Of a DNA stretch of 64,000 nucleotides, positions 1 through 14,614 are shown piece by piece. Each line of letters starts with the position of its first letter. Within the stretch, counting starts at the first letter, position 1. The notes under the pieces were generated by a model, which was not told the origin of the DNA, searched no databases, and was given only the letters and a program-made list of their open reading frames with translations. Made by a program: the position numbers and the translations under genes. Source of the DNA: Montifringilla adamsi (Eukaryota; Chordata; Aves; Passeriformes; Passeridae); assembly GCA_017590115.1 (NCBI GenBank), contig JAGGNK010007071.1:249154-313153 (forward strand), in the 5' to 3' direction.

Positions 1-815
1 GCTGTTGACTCCCTTGAGAGCAGGGAGGGCCTGCAGAGGGACTCTCAGTGAATTGGAGAACTGGACAATGACCAACGATGTGGAGTTCAACAAGGGAAAA
101 TGCTGGACTCTGCAGTGGGCATGGTACAGCCCTGGATGTATGGACAGACTGGGGAATGAAAAGGAACCTGGTGGTCCTGGTCGATGACAAGTTGAGTCAG
201 CAATGTCCTGGCAGCCAGGAGGGACATTCCTGTCCTGGGGACACCAGGCCCAGCATGGCCAGCCAGGCAAGGGAGGGGATTGTCCTGCTCTACTGTCCAC
301 TGGGATGGCACCGCCTCAAGTCTGGGGCAGATTGGGCACTACAGTATAAGAATGACATTAAAACTATTAGAGAGTGACCCAAGGAGGGGCAGTGAGGTTG
401 GTGAAGCACCAGGAGGTGAAGCTGTATGAGGAGTGACTGAGGCCACTTTGTCTATTCAGCCTGGGGAAGACGAGACTGAAGGGAGACCTCCTTGCAGTCT
501 GCAACTTCCTCGTGAGAGGAAGAGGAGGAGCAAACACTGATTTCTGCTCTGTTGTGTCCAGTAACCTGAGGGAATGACCAGAAGTTGTGTCAGGGAAGGT
601 TTAGGCCGGATACTAGGAAAAGATTTTTCACCCTGAGAGTGTTTGGGCACTGGAACAGACTCCCCAGGGCAATGGTCACAGCCCCAGCCTGACAGAGCTC
701 AAGAAGGGTTTGGACAGTGCTCTCAGGCAGAGGGTGTGATTCTTGGGGATGGTTCTGTGCAGATCATCTGAACTCAATGATCCTTGTGGCTCCCTTCCAA
801 ATGAGCTTATTCTGT
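1..815 (+). mobile_element. CR1-type LINE fragment, sense
   Basis: The stretch follows the order of a CR1 reverse-transcriptase 3' region and 3' UTR. It has a relic of the GTTCAACAAGG(G)AA segment, GACAAGTTGAGTCAGCAATGTCC, then INP-like remnants, CCTGGGGAAGACGAGACTGAAGG-type sequence and GGCACTGGAACAGACTCCCCAGGG near the end. The reading frame is broken by many stops, so it is an old, inactive copy. The left edge is cut by the window. Confidence 0.8.
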
Positions 816-1094
816 GTTCACTCAAGACCAGGGCTGCACTCAACCTTTGACAACTCTCTAAGCCAGGAACAAGTGCATGGTCACACTCTGACATGTCTGT
901 ACACTGAGGCGCATGCTGTGGGAAGGAAGTGAGAGGTATAGAGGTCTGAATGCTTTTGCGGGGCTATGATTTTGCTGGTGTCACAGTGACATGGAGAGAT
1001 AGCTCACACGAGTGGAGTGCCCTGGATGAACAGGCATTTTCAGGAAGGGCAGGCTGGGGCAGCAACAAGGGAGATTGCATTCAGCAGGTCAGCA

Positions 1095-1400
1095 GGGATC
1101 ATCTCTTCTGCTCAATGCTGTTGGGATGCACCTGTGCTGGGTGCCCCAGTATGAGAGAGACTCCTCCCTGTGATACCCAGGGAAAGGATCGGAGGCAGTG
1201 GGCACAAACTACAACACAAAATGGCACTTAACATAATAAAACCTGTCATCCTTTAAGGGTGATGAAACTCCAGGGCAGATGATGTAAAGAACTTGTGGAG
1301 TCTCTGCCCTTGGAAGATGTGTTTAACACCCAACTAGATATGGACTTGGACTGCCTGCTCCAGATGACACAGCTACAAGCCTGAAGTCAATTGAAGTGAT
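1095..1400 (+). mobile_element. CR1-type LINE 3' fragment, sense
   Basis: This contains GGGTGCCCCAGTATGAGAGA, GGCACAAACTACAACACAAA and CTTGTGGAGTCTCTGCCC-TTGGA in the order seen in CR1 3' ends. It has decayed and may be a second insertion or a displaced part of the element that ends near 815. Confidence 0.65.
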
Positions 1401-2145
1401 GTCCAGAGGTGCATGCCAGCAGGAGCAGTTCAGTCACAGTGTGGCACCTTCTTCGCAGTTGCTTGTAGCTGGTGGCTCCATTTAACTGTTTCTTGTTTGC
1501 CATGTCTCCTTGATGCTGAGATAACTGCTGTAGCACAAGTTATAAGGGAATCAGTATTTTATTTTTACAGATGAGGAAATGGAGGCACAGGGTGACTTAA
1601 CTACAGTTACTCCTTTGGTGCGGGTCAGGGTCTCAGTATCTACATATGACCTTTTTTACCTTGACTTTTGCTTCAGTCTGAAGGTGTGACTTGTCGCAGA
1701 TTTACCTGAGAAACCCCAAGTATTTGTTGGTAGCTGCTATTTGAATACTTGCCTTTTCTCATCTTCATAAGTCTTTTCTTTCTTTAATGACCTTGAACTA
1801 TCATCAGAATTTTTTGTAGCAAAAGAAATTGTTTTTTCTCTTGGAACTAAACATTTATCAACTTATAACTCCATTGCACCAGCAAAATACCTTAAAATAT
1901 ATCTTAGTAATAATTAATTGCAGCACTCTGTAAAGCTGCTGGCTTTGAAACACAATTGCTCAGCCTTTTGTTTTCTTCCTTTCCTCAACAGGTAGCAGTG
2001 AAGTCATTTAAAAATCAGACAAAGGGTTTTGATGCATATGGGGAAAAGAGGAGGGTTATAAAAATGCTTAAACATGTCAAAGTGCCATGCCACTACAGGA
2101 AGAAGAGTTAGAATATTAGAGAGACTGCTTCAAGAAGTAGTTAAT

Positions 2146-2168
2146 AACAACAACAACAACAAAAAAAA
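2146..2168 (+). repeat. (AAC)n simple repeat
   Basis: A short run of AAC units passes into an A tract. Confidence 0.85.
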
Positions 2169-5100
2169 GAACGTGGCAGCAGGGAAAAGAATTATATATT
2201 GCAATTTATTGTAACTGATTGACTGAGTGTCATCTTTGAAGAAAAGGAACACAAGTGAGGTCCAGGTGCACACCACTAAGCACTCTGATTGCAAGGACAC
2301 AAAAGATATCAATGCTTGTCCAAGTCCTCAGAGCAGAACAGTAGTTCTGTCACAGGGAAAAACCAATAAAATGTGTTCATTTTTGCCACATGGCTGGTGG
2401 AAGGAGAGACCCTGCTGCAGAAACACTGCTGTGACAAAAGGTTGACCACAGCCTCTTGTCTCTGTGTGCCCATTCACTGCTGAGAAATTGCTTGCCCATT
2501 TCTAACCCCAAGAATGTCCATATGTCATGAAGTTTTCAGAGAAAAGGCTGACTGTTAACACCTTTCAAAATCAATGGAAATAGGACCATGTGTTTCAAAA
2601 GCAGCAAGAAAGGGACCAAAGAATGTACGGTGTCTCTGAGTTTGGCTTCTCTGAGGCTTTCTGTTTACCCTGGGATTTTTTGCGTTGAGAAGACTTGTAG
2701 AAAACCAGTTCTGTTCTGTCTAAGAATAGAGTTTTCTAACCAAAACTGGTTACTGCTGTTGTTCCAAACCTTGCAGCTTTCCAACTTGCAGTTTACCTAC
2801 AGTGTTCACTAAAAAACAATGTGGGTTATATACTGATTTGCTTTGGAATTAGGCTTCCTTTTTTCTCACTTTTGTATTGCCCAAGGTAACATCTTTTAAA
2901 AACCTGACAGGTTTGGTTTCTTACGAAGATTCTCTCCCAACAGGCAGACTGATGATGAGAACAAAAGAGATTAAAGTATTGCCAAAAATGTCTGAGAAGG
3001 GAGCACATTTGGCAAGTGCTTTCAGTGTGAGAAAGGTGAGGAAATGAGGAGCTGCTCTTCATAACCATGCACACTCTAGGAATTTATTATAAGGTTTCTG
3101 TCTCTGGAGAGATGTTCCCTGAAATTGTAAGGCAGAGATGCTGAGAGGAGGAAAAGTTTCCCCTTTGTTTAGCCAGATAAGATCCCATCAGCTTTTAGAT
3201 CTGTCTGATGGACATCTTTTTTATAGCTTTCTTGGTCTTCTGGAACAATGATGTGTGGATGAGGCAATGGCTTGTGGATTATAGAGCAGCTGGATAATTG
3301 GTAGCTCCTTTCTTTCAAGGAAAAATCTGGGAATCATCTTCTGGACAAGGAAGATGCACAGGGTATAAGAATAAACAACCATTCATTGGGATGAGAGAGT
3401 GTACACTGCACTGCTGTTGCACTGCTTAATGTTTGTTTATATGTCAGAGTGGCAAAAGTCGTCAACAACTTCTACTTTGAACTCGTCTCTAAGACATTGC
3501 TAAAAATGTCACCCAAACCATCATTAGTATCCATAAGTCTGAAGTCTGAGAACAAGCAAAGGGAAAGTAAGAGTTGTGTTCTGGTGCTTTTCACTTTGTG
3601 CAGATCTTTGTTCCTTTTGTATTTTACTTTATCCTAGTTCTCATGTTCACCTGATTCTCCCACTGTCAGTCCCTTCAATTTTCTAGAGAGATGCTTGCTT
3701 CTCTGCCTACAAAGACACATTAGAAATCAAAATATACCTCAGCATCTCCCTGTGGACAGTTTTGCTTAGGTACCACATGAAGATGATAGCAGAGAGCAAT
3801 GCTGAAAAGCATACTGAAAAGATGTGTAAGTCTGTTGTGTCAGAATCCTGTGTCCTGTCAGGATCTGTTGCTTCTCGACACTTGGACAGTAAATTGTCCT
3901 GACACCTCTATGTAAGTGAAAATAGTCATTAAATTAAAAAGCCTTTAGAGTTCATGATGGATTGAACAGCTTTTATGAGCCATTTGTACAGTGAAAACCC
4001 ATTAGTCAATGAACCATTATCAGGGTTGCAGGGCAACTTGGAAGCTGCTTAAGCCACAGGCAGCTTTTCAGCTTTCCACAGCAGTCCCTGTATTGGGCAT
4101 TTTTGGAGGACACAGATCCATGGAAATAAAATGTGTCTGTGCCAGTCAAATCAATGTTTTTTTTATGGAATGAGTGTGGTACTTCAAAGCAAAATAAACT
4201 GCAATTTTGTGATTTTGGTTACTGAAACTAGGCAGACAATGAATTATGACAAGATTCTGCATTATTTCAAATGGACTGGGTGACTCATGTCAGTGTAGTC
4301 CAGGTTAAGAACTGCTGTCAGAAAGAATCAAACTCAAAGCAGCCTCTCACAGAAGAACGCATCTTGTTCAAAGTTAGAGGGCAGATTCAATACCAAGTTC
4401 TGATTAAACTCTTTGGACTTGCTCTGAGTTTTCAGCACTTTTCATTACTTTCCTATATGCAAGTATGGGAGCAAGTTTCCTGAATTTGGGTGTTTCTGAG
4501 GCTGGAGCAGACCAGAGCATCGTTTAGAGGAGCAAACCCTGAATCCTTTTAAGCACAATTTGGACACCAGTTTTTTGAGAACACCCTGGCAGATATTTTC
4601 TATGTTCTATCCTTCTTGTGGGCATGAGGTGGAAAGTGCTCCTCCTGCGTTTAGAAGAAGCAGTGAAGAATATTCCAAAATCCTCCTACCAAACAAGTAG
4701 CTGTTGAAGTACTGAAGTTTTTACTGGTGTGTTAGAAGCTGGATTTCATGGAGTCAGTAAGAGCTCTCTTAACAAGTCCTGGAGATGATTCCAGCAATTT
4801 GTACTATTTGTTTTAGTCAAATGCTGGATAGGCATGATAACCAGACCTGGGAGTGTAACTCATTTTCTGTCAGTCCCAAGTGATCACAGGTATTTTCCAC
4901 ATCAGTGTCTCTCAGTTTGCTCTCTCTCTCAACATCAAGTATTTCAGCTTGGGGAAGGCTGTGCAGTGCTGCACTGGGTGCCTATTCTTGTCATTAAAGG
5001 TGCTGTGTTACTGGTGCTGGTACATACATGGCGTTCCAGTGGTGTTCTCTTCATTTGAAAAAGCTGATTCTGCAGATGTCTTGATGGGCAGGACAGGAGA

Positions 5101-7167
5101 GAAACAAAATGCTCTTGGTTTCTTTTAATTTAATACCAAAGTAGTCAAAATATATCTCTGCTCTGCTTCTGTTGCTGAAAAAAAAAATAAAAAATTCTAA
5201 ACAGATGCCATTTCAATGCAGATTTTTATGTTTCGAAAATTACTTAGTCTCCACCAGAATTTGTAGATCATTTTAAGGTGCTACATGCTGGAAGCAGCAG
5301 TTTCCTGGCTGTCTGCCATTTGGAACTGGGTAGAGCATTAATGCCACCTGCTGAAAAGTCTCATTGGACCTGCTCAAGGGAAGATAAATATGCTATGCTT
5401 GTGGTTTGGAGGTTTTAACAACAATTGGTAATGGTGATGACATTCTTCAGGTGGTAAATAAAAATACAATTTTTTAAATATTATATATTCTCCCTCTTGA
5501 CAGGTGGAAGTTTAATTCTCTTTCCCTCCCCCTTGTATAAATCTCATTCTTTATCATTTATCATCCTTTATCTGAAAGGGTATCTGACCCCATGTTTCTG
5601 GGGTCTTAAAGGAGAATTGTAGTTCTCAATTTTTGTTAAGAGAGGAGTCCTGATTTTCATACATAGAAGATAGCCAGTGATTTCACAGGAAGTTCCGAAT
5701 GTCTGGATTTATACAGCTATTTGAGGAACACATTTCATTTTACTATTGTTTTTAGGAAACTGATTTTTACCATAACAAAGTTCTGCATGTACCTGAGAAA
5801 AAGATATTACATGAAATACAGAATAAGTATTTGAGAGACAGAAAAAGTGTGGGACGTACCATGATGTTCCAGATCAGGAGTCAAAGCTGGAGAGTCTGGC
5901 CCTAAAGCAAGACCTACCTAATTTTACAGAGTAGTTTGCTACTGTAGCAGTCAAGCAGTTTTCTGATCCCCATCTTTAAAGTGTATGTCTTTCAAATGTT
6001 GCTTAAAGTCCCAATGTTACTGTGTATTTAAAACTTTTCTTAGTGTTCCTTAAAAATTCCATTCCTGCAATCAAGTGGTGATGTGAAAATCTCAACTACA
6101 GTTTAAAAGAGTTTTAGTTTTTCAGCTTTTTGTTGTTGGAAAGAAAATTTACTAAGGTAATTCCTGTCAAAATTTTTAATTTATGTCTCTTTGCACTACA
6201 CATGCAGACAGATTGTTTATTGATGTAGATTAAACTGATTTTAATCCAGGAAGGTCAGACCAGATTCAGTAACTTTCATGCTATTAGTGAACAAAGTGAG
6301 AGTGAGATCACAGTGTGCCAGGATCTGAGAACCAGCCCTGAGTAAAAGACCAAGGAGCAGAGCCAATGCAGTGGAAAGCTCTTCCTTTTTAGCTCTGACC
6401 CCTTCAGTCACCAGTTTACAGCTAGATCAGCTTTCTGACAGCAAACCTTTGTGAACCACATTCAATAAGGTGGGGGGGGCGAGGAAATATTATTTTTGTT
6501 TTTTGTTATGTTGGAAAACTAACATAAGATAAAATCCTACCAACATTAACTCCTGGATTCATACTTTGTAAGTAATAATTACAGTATCACTGTGGTTGCT
6601 TTTATTTTAGAGTCAGTGGAGAGGGGAAAATGTTGCTATTTAAAACTGCCTTCTGGAAACACCTCCTTTCTCCAGGTCAGTAATAAGGTCAGAGTGAAAA
6701 CATAGAAAATGGGTGCATGATCTGATGTCAAGAAGCAACTGATGCTTGTGAACAAATACTTGCTGAGAGGGAAGAACCCACCTGTTCTTCCTGCTCATGA
6801 TAATCCCCTTTGAAACTGCTGGCTGCAAATTTGCTGGTCTTAAAATAATTTTCTCCCTTTTCAGACTACACAAACCAGGAACAAAGACTTCTTTTAAAAG
6901 TCAGGATGAAACCCACAGTAGATTATTAACCAAATTACTATTATCACCAAATGACCTGAAATTCCAGCTATATTAAAAAAGTGAGATGATGTTGTGAAAA
7001 ATACAGGGGAACCCCCAAATATATTAAAAACATAAAACATTATAGGCTCTGCATGGATGTTTGGTAGTGTGGCATTTGGAATTTAATGTTGCATTAATGC
7101 CCCCTGCTGATAAGCCTTCAAAATCTAGTTTGAATCAAGTCTTCTGCATCAGTACATCCCTTATAAT

Positions 7168-7193
7168 AAAAACAACAACAACAACAACAAAAA
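7168..7193 (+). repeat. (AAC)n simple repeat
   Basis: About seven AAC units flanked by A runs. Confidence 0.85.
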
Positions 7194-7516
7194 TCTAGCA
7201 TATATCTCATTATAACTGGGTTCTTCTTAAATAGATCACATTTCTTTTAAGTCTGCTGCATAACAAGGTCTTTCACAAAACCAGTAATAACAGCTGCTTA
7301 GAATTGTCCACATGAATCCCTTCTGCTCTTGATTTAGTTAAAGGTCCAGTTATGTAGTATAATTGGATAGAATCTGAATGTTAAAGGAGAAAAAGAACCT
7401 TTTTATGATTATTTCATAAAGAAAGCAAATTATTGTAATGAAATACAACTTGCCAAAAAAAGAGAAATTGCAAGAAGTTGAGCAGATATTCAGAGTTGTA
7501 CTAGATGATGCTGAGT

Positions 7517-7620
7517 CACAAAATCATTGAGGTTGGAAAAGCCCCCTAAGACCACCAAGTGCAACCATTGACCCAGCACTGCCACGTCCATCACTAGCCC
7601 ATGTCCCTAACCCATGATCC
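7517..7620 (-). mobile_element. CR1-type LINE 3' end, antisense
   Basis: AATCATTGAGGTTGGAAAAG, then ACCACCAAGTGCAACCATTG and CACTGCCACGTCCATCACTA, is the reverse complement of a CR1 3' end. About 100 bp are retained. Confidence 0.8.
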
Positions 7621-10600
7621 TAAATTATAAGCCTTTTCATAGCTTTTATGATCTATTTTCTAAGTAAATAAAATATTTATTTAGTGTTGATTTTTACAGA
7701 GATTCTCACAGCACAGGTATTACTTGATTCCACAAGAGAGAGGAGGATCCATTTCCTCCCTCTTCAAGCCATGGGAGCCATGCTTTTCCTCTGCTGTCAG
7801 TAATTAAAAAGGCACTACTGTGCTTTATCCAGTTCCCATCACCTGTGCTGCTGCACCTTTCCTTTGTCCATTTATCTCCCTGTTTCTCTGAGGTGCACAA
7901 AATCTCGTGCAAGTGCCCATAGCATTGGCTGACCACCTGAAGCTTGTAAGGACATCTACCCCTGCACGTCACTACCTCTGAAGAGAGTGAGAAGACCTGA
8001 TTTGTCCCTCTCCAGCATCAAAAGCTGAAATTTTCCCAGACAGAGCTGATGTAAAGAGCCTCTCCCAAGGCAGCCCAGCTCTTTGTGGTGCAGTGAGAGA
8101 AGGCTCAGGCTGTTACAGACAGAGTGTGGGTAGATGTCTCTCCTTCCTTCAGGCTGACAGTTTCAACCTGTGTCAATCCTTGGATCATACTTACCTGTCA
8201 AGGAAAGTAGGCTTAAATTTATTACATAAGAATCACAGGTGAAAAGTAAAAGTCTTTACATGAAAAAGTTGAAAAACTTTGTTTTAAACTGAGAAACCTA
8301 GAGTAGTGTATAAAGTGCACTGAGTTATATCTGAGTTCTATAAATTGAGGTAATCAAGGTGTTTCATACTGTTGCTTATTTTATTTTCTACATATGAAAA
8401 GGTTTTACTGGTTAGAACGTTTTTATGCCTCTATGTCTGTTGCCATTAAGGGATTTGTACTGCTTTTACTGCACAGTTAGAGCTGGAGAAATCTGGATTC
8501 TTTATGTGGGTGAGCTCTTAGGTAACATTAACCTATTGCAGTGTAGCACCTCACCATTCTTCAAGGACCATTATATAAAAAAGAAGCTGAAAGAGTTTTT
8601 TACCAGACGTCAGTGTTTTTAGAGGTCATGCTACTCTAACAAAACACCTTCTGCTGAAATTAGTGCCTTAGGAAGACATTAACTCCTTTTTTTTTGTCTG
8701 AGCGTGTTTTCTTCAGCCATACAAACTATACCTAATCCATACTTAATTGCTAAAATGGTGAAATAAGACAATAAGTTCATGAAATGGACTTGTAAAAGGC
8801 TCTGCAGAGACTGCTTTGATTTCTACACAGCTCCAGCTTCAAAAGCCTGTGTGCCTTAATAAACCTCTCTGGCCCCACTGCCCAGCTTGTGCCTGCACAC
8901 TGAATGGACTTCAGAACTCCTGTAACAAAGCCACATCCTGTGTCAGGCTGCTGCAGACAAGGTTGCTGTGTGCCACAGTTGCATAAAAAAACTGATTTCA
9001 GAATCAGTTATATAATGTTAGAGAGAGAACATCTTGAGGAGTGGCAGTGTAGAAAGACCATTGGATTTTATATTTAATCTGACAGTGTAAAATAAATGGT
9101 TATTCAGCATAATGAAATCATTCACTTGTATTTGTTTTACCATTATGTGGAATTCTAATAGAGGTTCGTTTTGTCTCTGTCTCTTCCATTATGCAAAATA
9201 ATATTGTAATGAATAGTCCTGTGTCTATTTTTTTTTCCTTGCTGTTTTGCCATATTTTCATAAAAAAGGTGATTTGCTGCATTCAGTTTCTTGGCAATAA
9301 TAAAAGCTTGTGCAGTCAGCCTGATCCTTATAATCCATTACAAACATTAATTTGCTGCAGTTGCAGTCTTCAGGAGCCTTTGCTGTCCAGTTCATTTCTC
9401 TTTCCACAGACCTGGGAGTGCTGCACAAGTGTGAAGGTGAAACCTTTAAAGTTGAATCACTTGTGATAAAATGGCACACAACAGATGCTTCAAAACTGCT
9501 GTAGACTGAGGCTTTTGTTGATCCCTGAAGGGTTCATCCTGCTAATTCCCATTAACAGATAATGGGGAACAAACATGTGCCACCCTCACACCTCAGTGTG
9601 AAATTTCAGCTGCTGGCACATCTGGATCAGACGGGCTTCTAATATGGTAGTCTTCATCTTCTTTGTTATTTGTAAATACAAATTTGTCTGAAGGCATGTT
9701 CAGCATTTCCTTACCACTTGACTACTACACTGTGTGAAAATGTAGATCCTCCTTAAGACGTTGTAGTAGGTCTGTCAGAACAGATGATTTCAGGAGCCCT
9801 GAGAAGAATTCCCAGAGAGAATACAGTAAAAAGGCTTGGCAAAATAACTGTTTCAAGTCAAATTATCCAAATTCAGTATTTTCTAGGAGTCTGCAATTCT
9901 TCTGCCAGAAGGAACTGATTATTTAAGAAAACAAAATATAACTAAAATGTTTTTTTTCTTTTTCGTCAGTTACAAGCACTATGAGCTGAAGGTTGGTTTA
10001 GTAAGTAGAGATCAGCTGGCTACAACACATGTAAAAAATATTGATCCAACATGAGTTTCTGAGGCCTCATCTTAATAAGGATACTTCAGGAAACAGACAT
10101 GGTACTTCTTAAATAGAGTCTTGATCTGCTTTTAGAAAGGCAGAAGTGGATCTTTGAGTTTAATAATAAATGTGATTTGTTCGGATTTGCTGTGCTTCTA
10201 ACATTCCTCTGCTGCAGCTGCAAGACTGGAGTTCCCATCTCCAAGGTAAAATGGACAGTCTCCCTTGACAGAGAGACACCTGGACCCATCCCTGGGCAAA
10301 ACAGTCTGGGATGCATAGCTCAATATTTCTGATATTATCCAGTAGAGAGTACAGACACACCTTAACAATACCTTTCAGCAGTAACTTAGGAATTATTTCA
10401 GGACACACAGATGCCATTGCTGTTGGATGCTCCAGTGTGTCTGTTCCAAAAGTCATGCTCTCATCACCTCTCTCAAAAAAGCACACCAAATTGTTTCAGG
10501 TTTTGCATAACAGTGGGTCACTAGAGTTTAGGCAAAGGGGGAGGTAGAAATGTGATCAAAATGGGTGGAACTGTGAGCCACACCATGTGTGTCAAGGGTT

Positions 10601-13099
10601 GAAAACACTTCTGCAGGTTTGTAGTGCTCATGAAACTGTGGCAGTTTCAGTTAAAGAAGTGAAAGCCCCTGAAATTTGCTGGAAACAAACTGAGCAAGGG
10701 CAGCAATAGATATCTCAATGACTATCCACTAAGGAGCACCACATGCAAAATACTGGTTTGACTTTTTCAAGAGGAATAAAAAAGTCATATTTTATGTTGC
10801 CATTTGTGTGCAAGAACAGTTTTCCAGTTTTCAGTCGTGCACATTAAAGGTGCTGTAAGATATATCATGAGTAGTCTGTGGGAAGGCTGATAAGCTGAAA
10901 GAACTTACCTATTTATGTATAAATAGCAGCAATACTGGGGGGTTTCAAGTGTACTTATATGGATTTGCAATATCACTTATATAGTGGCAAAACACACAGC
11001 AAAAGGAGATTTTTGCTGTGGCTGTGTGCCTGTCTTACAGGACAGACAGGTTGTATGGCTAAAGGGAACACCAGAAATTTTCCCACCATCTTCCTTTTCT
11101 CCATAAGTTTCTTGCTCCTCTGTTAAGAATTCTGGGGAGTCTTCAGTCTAGGCTGATCAAAATTCTGTCTCCCACAGTGTCTTCCCTCTTCCAATATTGA
11201 TTTCTGTCTTTTACAGCTTTATGCCACTTTCCCAAGTGGGCTTGCCCTCTTGCTTGCTTACTTGCAGAGCAGGGGCCTCTTTTCTGTGAGTAACAGTATT
11301 AAAAAAAAAAAAAAAATCTCCCATTTGTGGAGGATATGGGGAAGTGCTTTGCAATGAATTATGAGAATGCATACAGTGTGGGACTTCACTCCCACTACCT
11401 GGAAGTGCAATAATTTTATTTTGATGTTAGTGCTCTCTGAGTTTAGCTGTCAGAGACTATTACAGTGAAGAGGAGGATTTCTGGATGTACACCACTACCC
11501 TAGAGTTAGCGTAACTAACTGTACTGCTTACTCCAAAGATTCCCTTTCTTTATACTCAGGACACATTCTTTCATTAATACCTGACTAACTCTACACCAAA
11601 CAATCACCTGTTACCCAAAGAGGATTGCAAGACTTGCTTCCTATTTCTTTAACATCGAAGAAAGTGATTTTTTGAATGCAGAGAATGCCCACAGGTTAAA
11701 GTGGAGCAAGGGTATGGAGTGACGGAAGTCTGAAAGGGCAGAACCAGTGTGGACTCTTAGAGCAGGGCAGAATTTAACGGTGTGTCAAGGGATGGATGTT
11801 ACATGCTATGTAATTAATCCATTTAAATGACTGAGGGAAAAACACACCCCAGTTGCTCAAGTCCAGCTTGTCAAGATTGATTTAAATTCAGCAGGTTTTT
11901 TTAAATGAGACTGAGTCAGACACACAATTTTTCTTAACACTATGAATGAGCTTCTACAGAATCAGGACATAAGCATATGTATCTTTGAGCCTTTTCTTGT
12001 GCAGATTATTGACTAATCCAAAAAAATTTGGTCCAGAAGAAAGATAAATCTTAGCTCTGCCACAGGCTTTGCTGTGACCTGAGGGCAGTCATTTTATCTC
12101 CTCAGCTTTTGTCCTCTCTCTGTAAAATGATGATAAGAGTATTTTCTTAACTTACAATGGAGCAGTGATGATAAATATTAAGGATTATGACATGGTTAAA
12201 CACTGTGCTAATGGAGGCCATTAAGCATCTTAGACTTATTAGCAGCCTTCTATTCATTGGCTGCCTTTCTGAAGTTATTGAGCATTTTTAATTCTTCCCC
12301 AAGTAAACTCAAGGAAATGAGTTAATAAGGATTAATAAATAAACCCTCCAAAACATTAGTGTTAAACTGCATTGTGTTTTCTAAATTACATAACGGGATG
12401 TTTTGTATCTTTAGTTTAAATCAGCCTACCTGTTCTTCTCTGCTTCCTTCAATGTTTGTAAACCTGAAAACAGGGAGAAAAGTCTACAAAATCCAGGCCC
12501 ACTGATTTGGACCCCGAAGTGCTCATAATCCAGGATGTCTACAGGGCAGCTTCTGTTCTTTATCCCAGCATCCAGGGAAAGTTTATTGCCTTGCGGGGAG
12601 CCCTCCTGTCTCTGACATCCCTGGTTCTGGCCAGTCTGACCTCTTCTTGCACTTGTCATCTCACTCATGTTAAACACACGTTAAATAGTTACCATCTGGA
12701 AAGGAAAAAGGGAAGGGAGAACAAAAAGAAGTTTCTGGTTGCGTTTTGCTGAGAAGCTGCTTGAAGATGGGAATACTCAAGATGAGGCACAGGAAGTTGC
12801 CACACAGAAGTGATCAGGTCTTCACTGACTGTACCAGCAGCAAAAATTTGGCTCCTGTTTGTGGGAGTGGCTGACTGTGCTTTCTGTATCTCACGTCATC
12901 CCTTGGGGTATGGTAAGGTCTGTTTAGCTGCAGGTCAAATTTCTGCTGCCTGCTGTTGCTGTTTCAGTGAGATGGTGGATGTCACCTACAGGATATGATG
13001 TGTCCACAATTCAAATCTGTTATATGTTTTTTTGGGTTTTTTCCTTTCTCAGAAGAACAGAACACAGAAGCACAGGGAGTGTGAACAGAATTGGGTTCA

Positions 13100-13215
13100 T
13101 TATTGAGGTGTCTCAAGACCAGGCTAGAAAGTATCCCTGCCCATGGCAGGCAGATTGGAATGAGTTGAGCTTTAAGGTCCATTCCCACCCAAATCATTCT
13201 GTGATCCTGTGATTT
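13100..13215 (+). mobile_element. CR1-type LINE 3' end, sense
   Basis: CCCTGCCCATGGCAGGCAGA, then TTTAAGGTCCATTCCCACCC and a tail ATTCTGTGATCCTGTGA. The tail is the short microsatellite that ends CR1 elements. Confidence 0.85.
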
Positions 13216-14048
13216 GTGATATTCTAAGTCAATATCAGTGTTGAGTCAGTCAGTCAAGATCTGTATTTTTATATGCAGGAGGGGGTTTTGTGCAGCACTG
13301 AGTCAGCATTTGACAAGGGAAAAGTCAAGGTTAGTTGTGGAACTGCTGTCTAGAGACTGCATTTGGGATAAGTGACATTTTCCTCCCATATCAAAGCACC
13401 TTATTTTTTGAAAAAATATAAATAAAAATTCTCTTTTCCATATGACACCCAGAGAAGGTTCAGTAACCTGCTTTGTCCAATTCCCAGTAATAGGAGAAAA
13501 AACAGCTGTCTGTTGCATAATTTATTATTTATCATTACCTGTGTTTGCCAGCTGGGGCTGGCAACCTGAAGTATTTCTGGCAGTATGTTTGGGATAGGAA
13601 GGGTGGGTCAGATTGCCTTTGACAGTCCATATGAGGTGCTGGAACTGAGTTTAAAGACCTCTATATACAAGCATCCTGTAATCTCCAACGTGTTTATCTG
13701 GGCATGTCAGGTAGATGGTGATAGTGTCATTGCCTTTCTCTGTGTTAATTAACAAAGCTGAGTTGCCCAGGTTGATCAGAAAATCTATAGGTGCTCAAGG
13801 AGTTAAATTCAGATGTAAATTAACTCCTGTATCCTTAGTTGTGGGACTGTGTTTGTACTCATCAAGGTTGCTGTGAAGATCTCTGGGGAATACACAGAGC
13901 ATCTTGCTTTATTTTTTGTTAAAAAAATTTATTTTGGGCAGGTATGTGGTCTTGAAAATAATACATACACAAAATGAGACGGTTAGTTTTAATGATAAAA
14001 AATCGGGAATGGAATGTCACAGCTATGGCTTCACTGTGACGTTCTTTT

Positions 14049-14074
14049 AAGTCTGTCTTACAAGTCTGTCTTAC
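14049..14074 (+). repeat. Perfect 13-bp tandem duplication
   Basis: AAGTCTGTCTTAC occurs twice head to tail without mismatch. Confidence 0.9.
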
Positions 14075-14087
14075 ACAGGTAGCTTGT

Positions 14088-14220
14088 GAAGACTCCATCC
14101 TTGGAGATGTTCAGAAATCCATCTGGGCATGGTCCTGGGCAACCAACTAAGGTGTCCCTGCTTGAGCAGAGGAGGGTGGACTAACTAATCCCCAAATCAC
14201 CTCAACCACTTAGGGGTTCT
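14088..14220 (+). mobile_element. CR1-type LINE 3' fragment, sense
   Basis: ACTCCATCCTTGGAGATGTT, then ATGGTCCTGGGCAACCAACT and CCCTGCTTGAGCAGAGGAGG match the order of CR1 3' sequence. The terminal part has decayed. Confidence 0.8.
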
Positions 14221-14614
14221 TTGGTCTTCTACTTTCATCAATTACTAATCTGATTTCATTATTTTTTTTCTAATTTTAATCCAGCTCTTACTCAAATAAA
14301 CAATTGCTTTAATGGCTGGCTGTGTGTGCAGAGATGTGCCAGAGGAGTGCATTAATAGCTTCAAGTGTATCTTTGAGATGGAATTGCTAAAATTAATTTT
14401 CAGAGGTCTTACAATAACCTTGCAGCAATACAGTTTTCTTGCAGAGTTCCTGGAGGCAAAATACTAAAGCGAGGACCAGGTTACTTTTTTATATGGTGTG
14501 TCTAGATAACTTGTATAGTTATAATGACAAAAATAGTTGCATAGTGACATCTTCTGTAATAGTGGCACTAGTCTCCATAAAGAGGATTTTTAATCAGATC
14601 CTGTAGTCACAATT

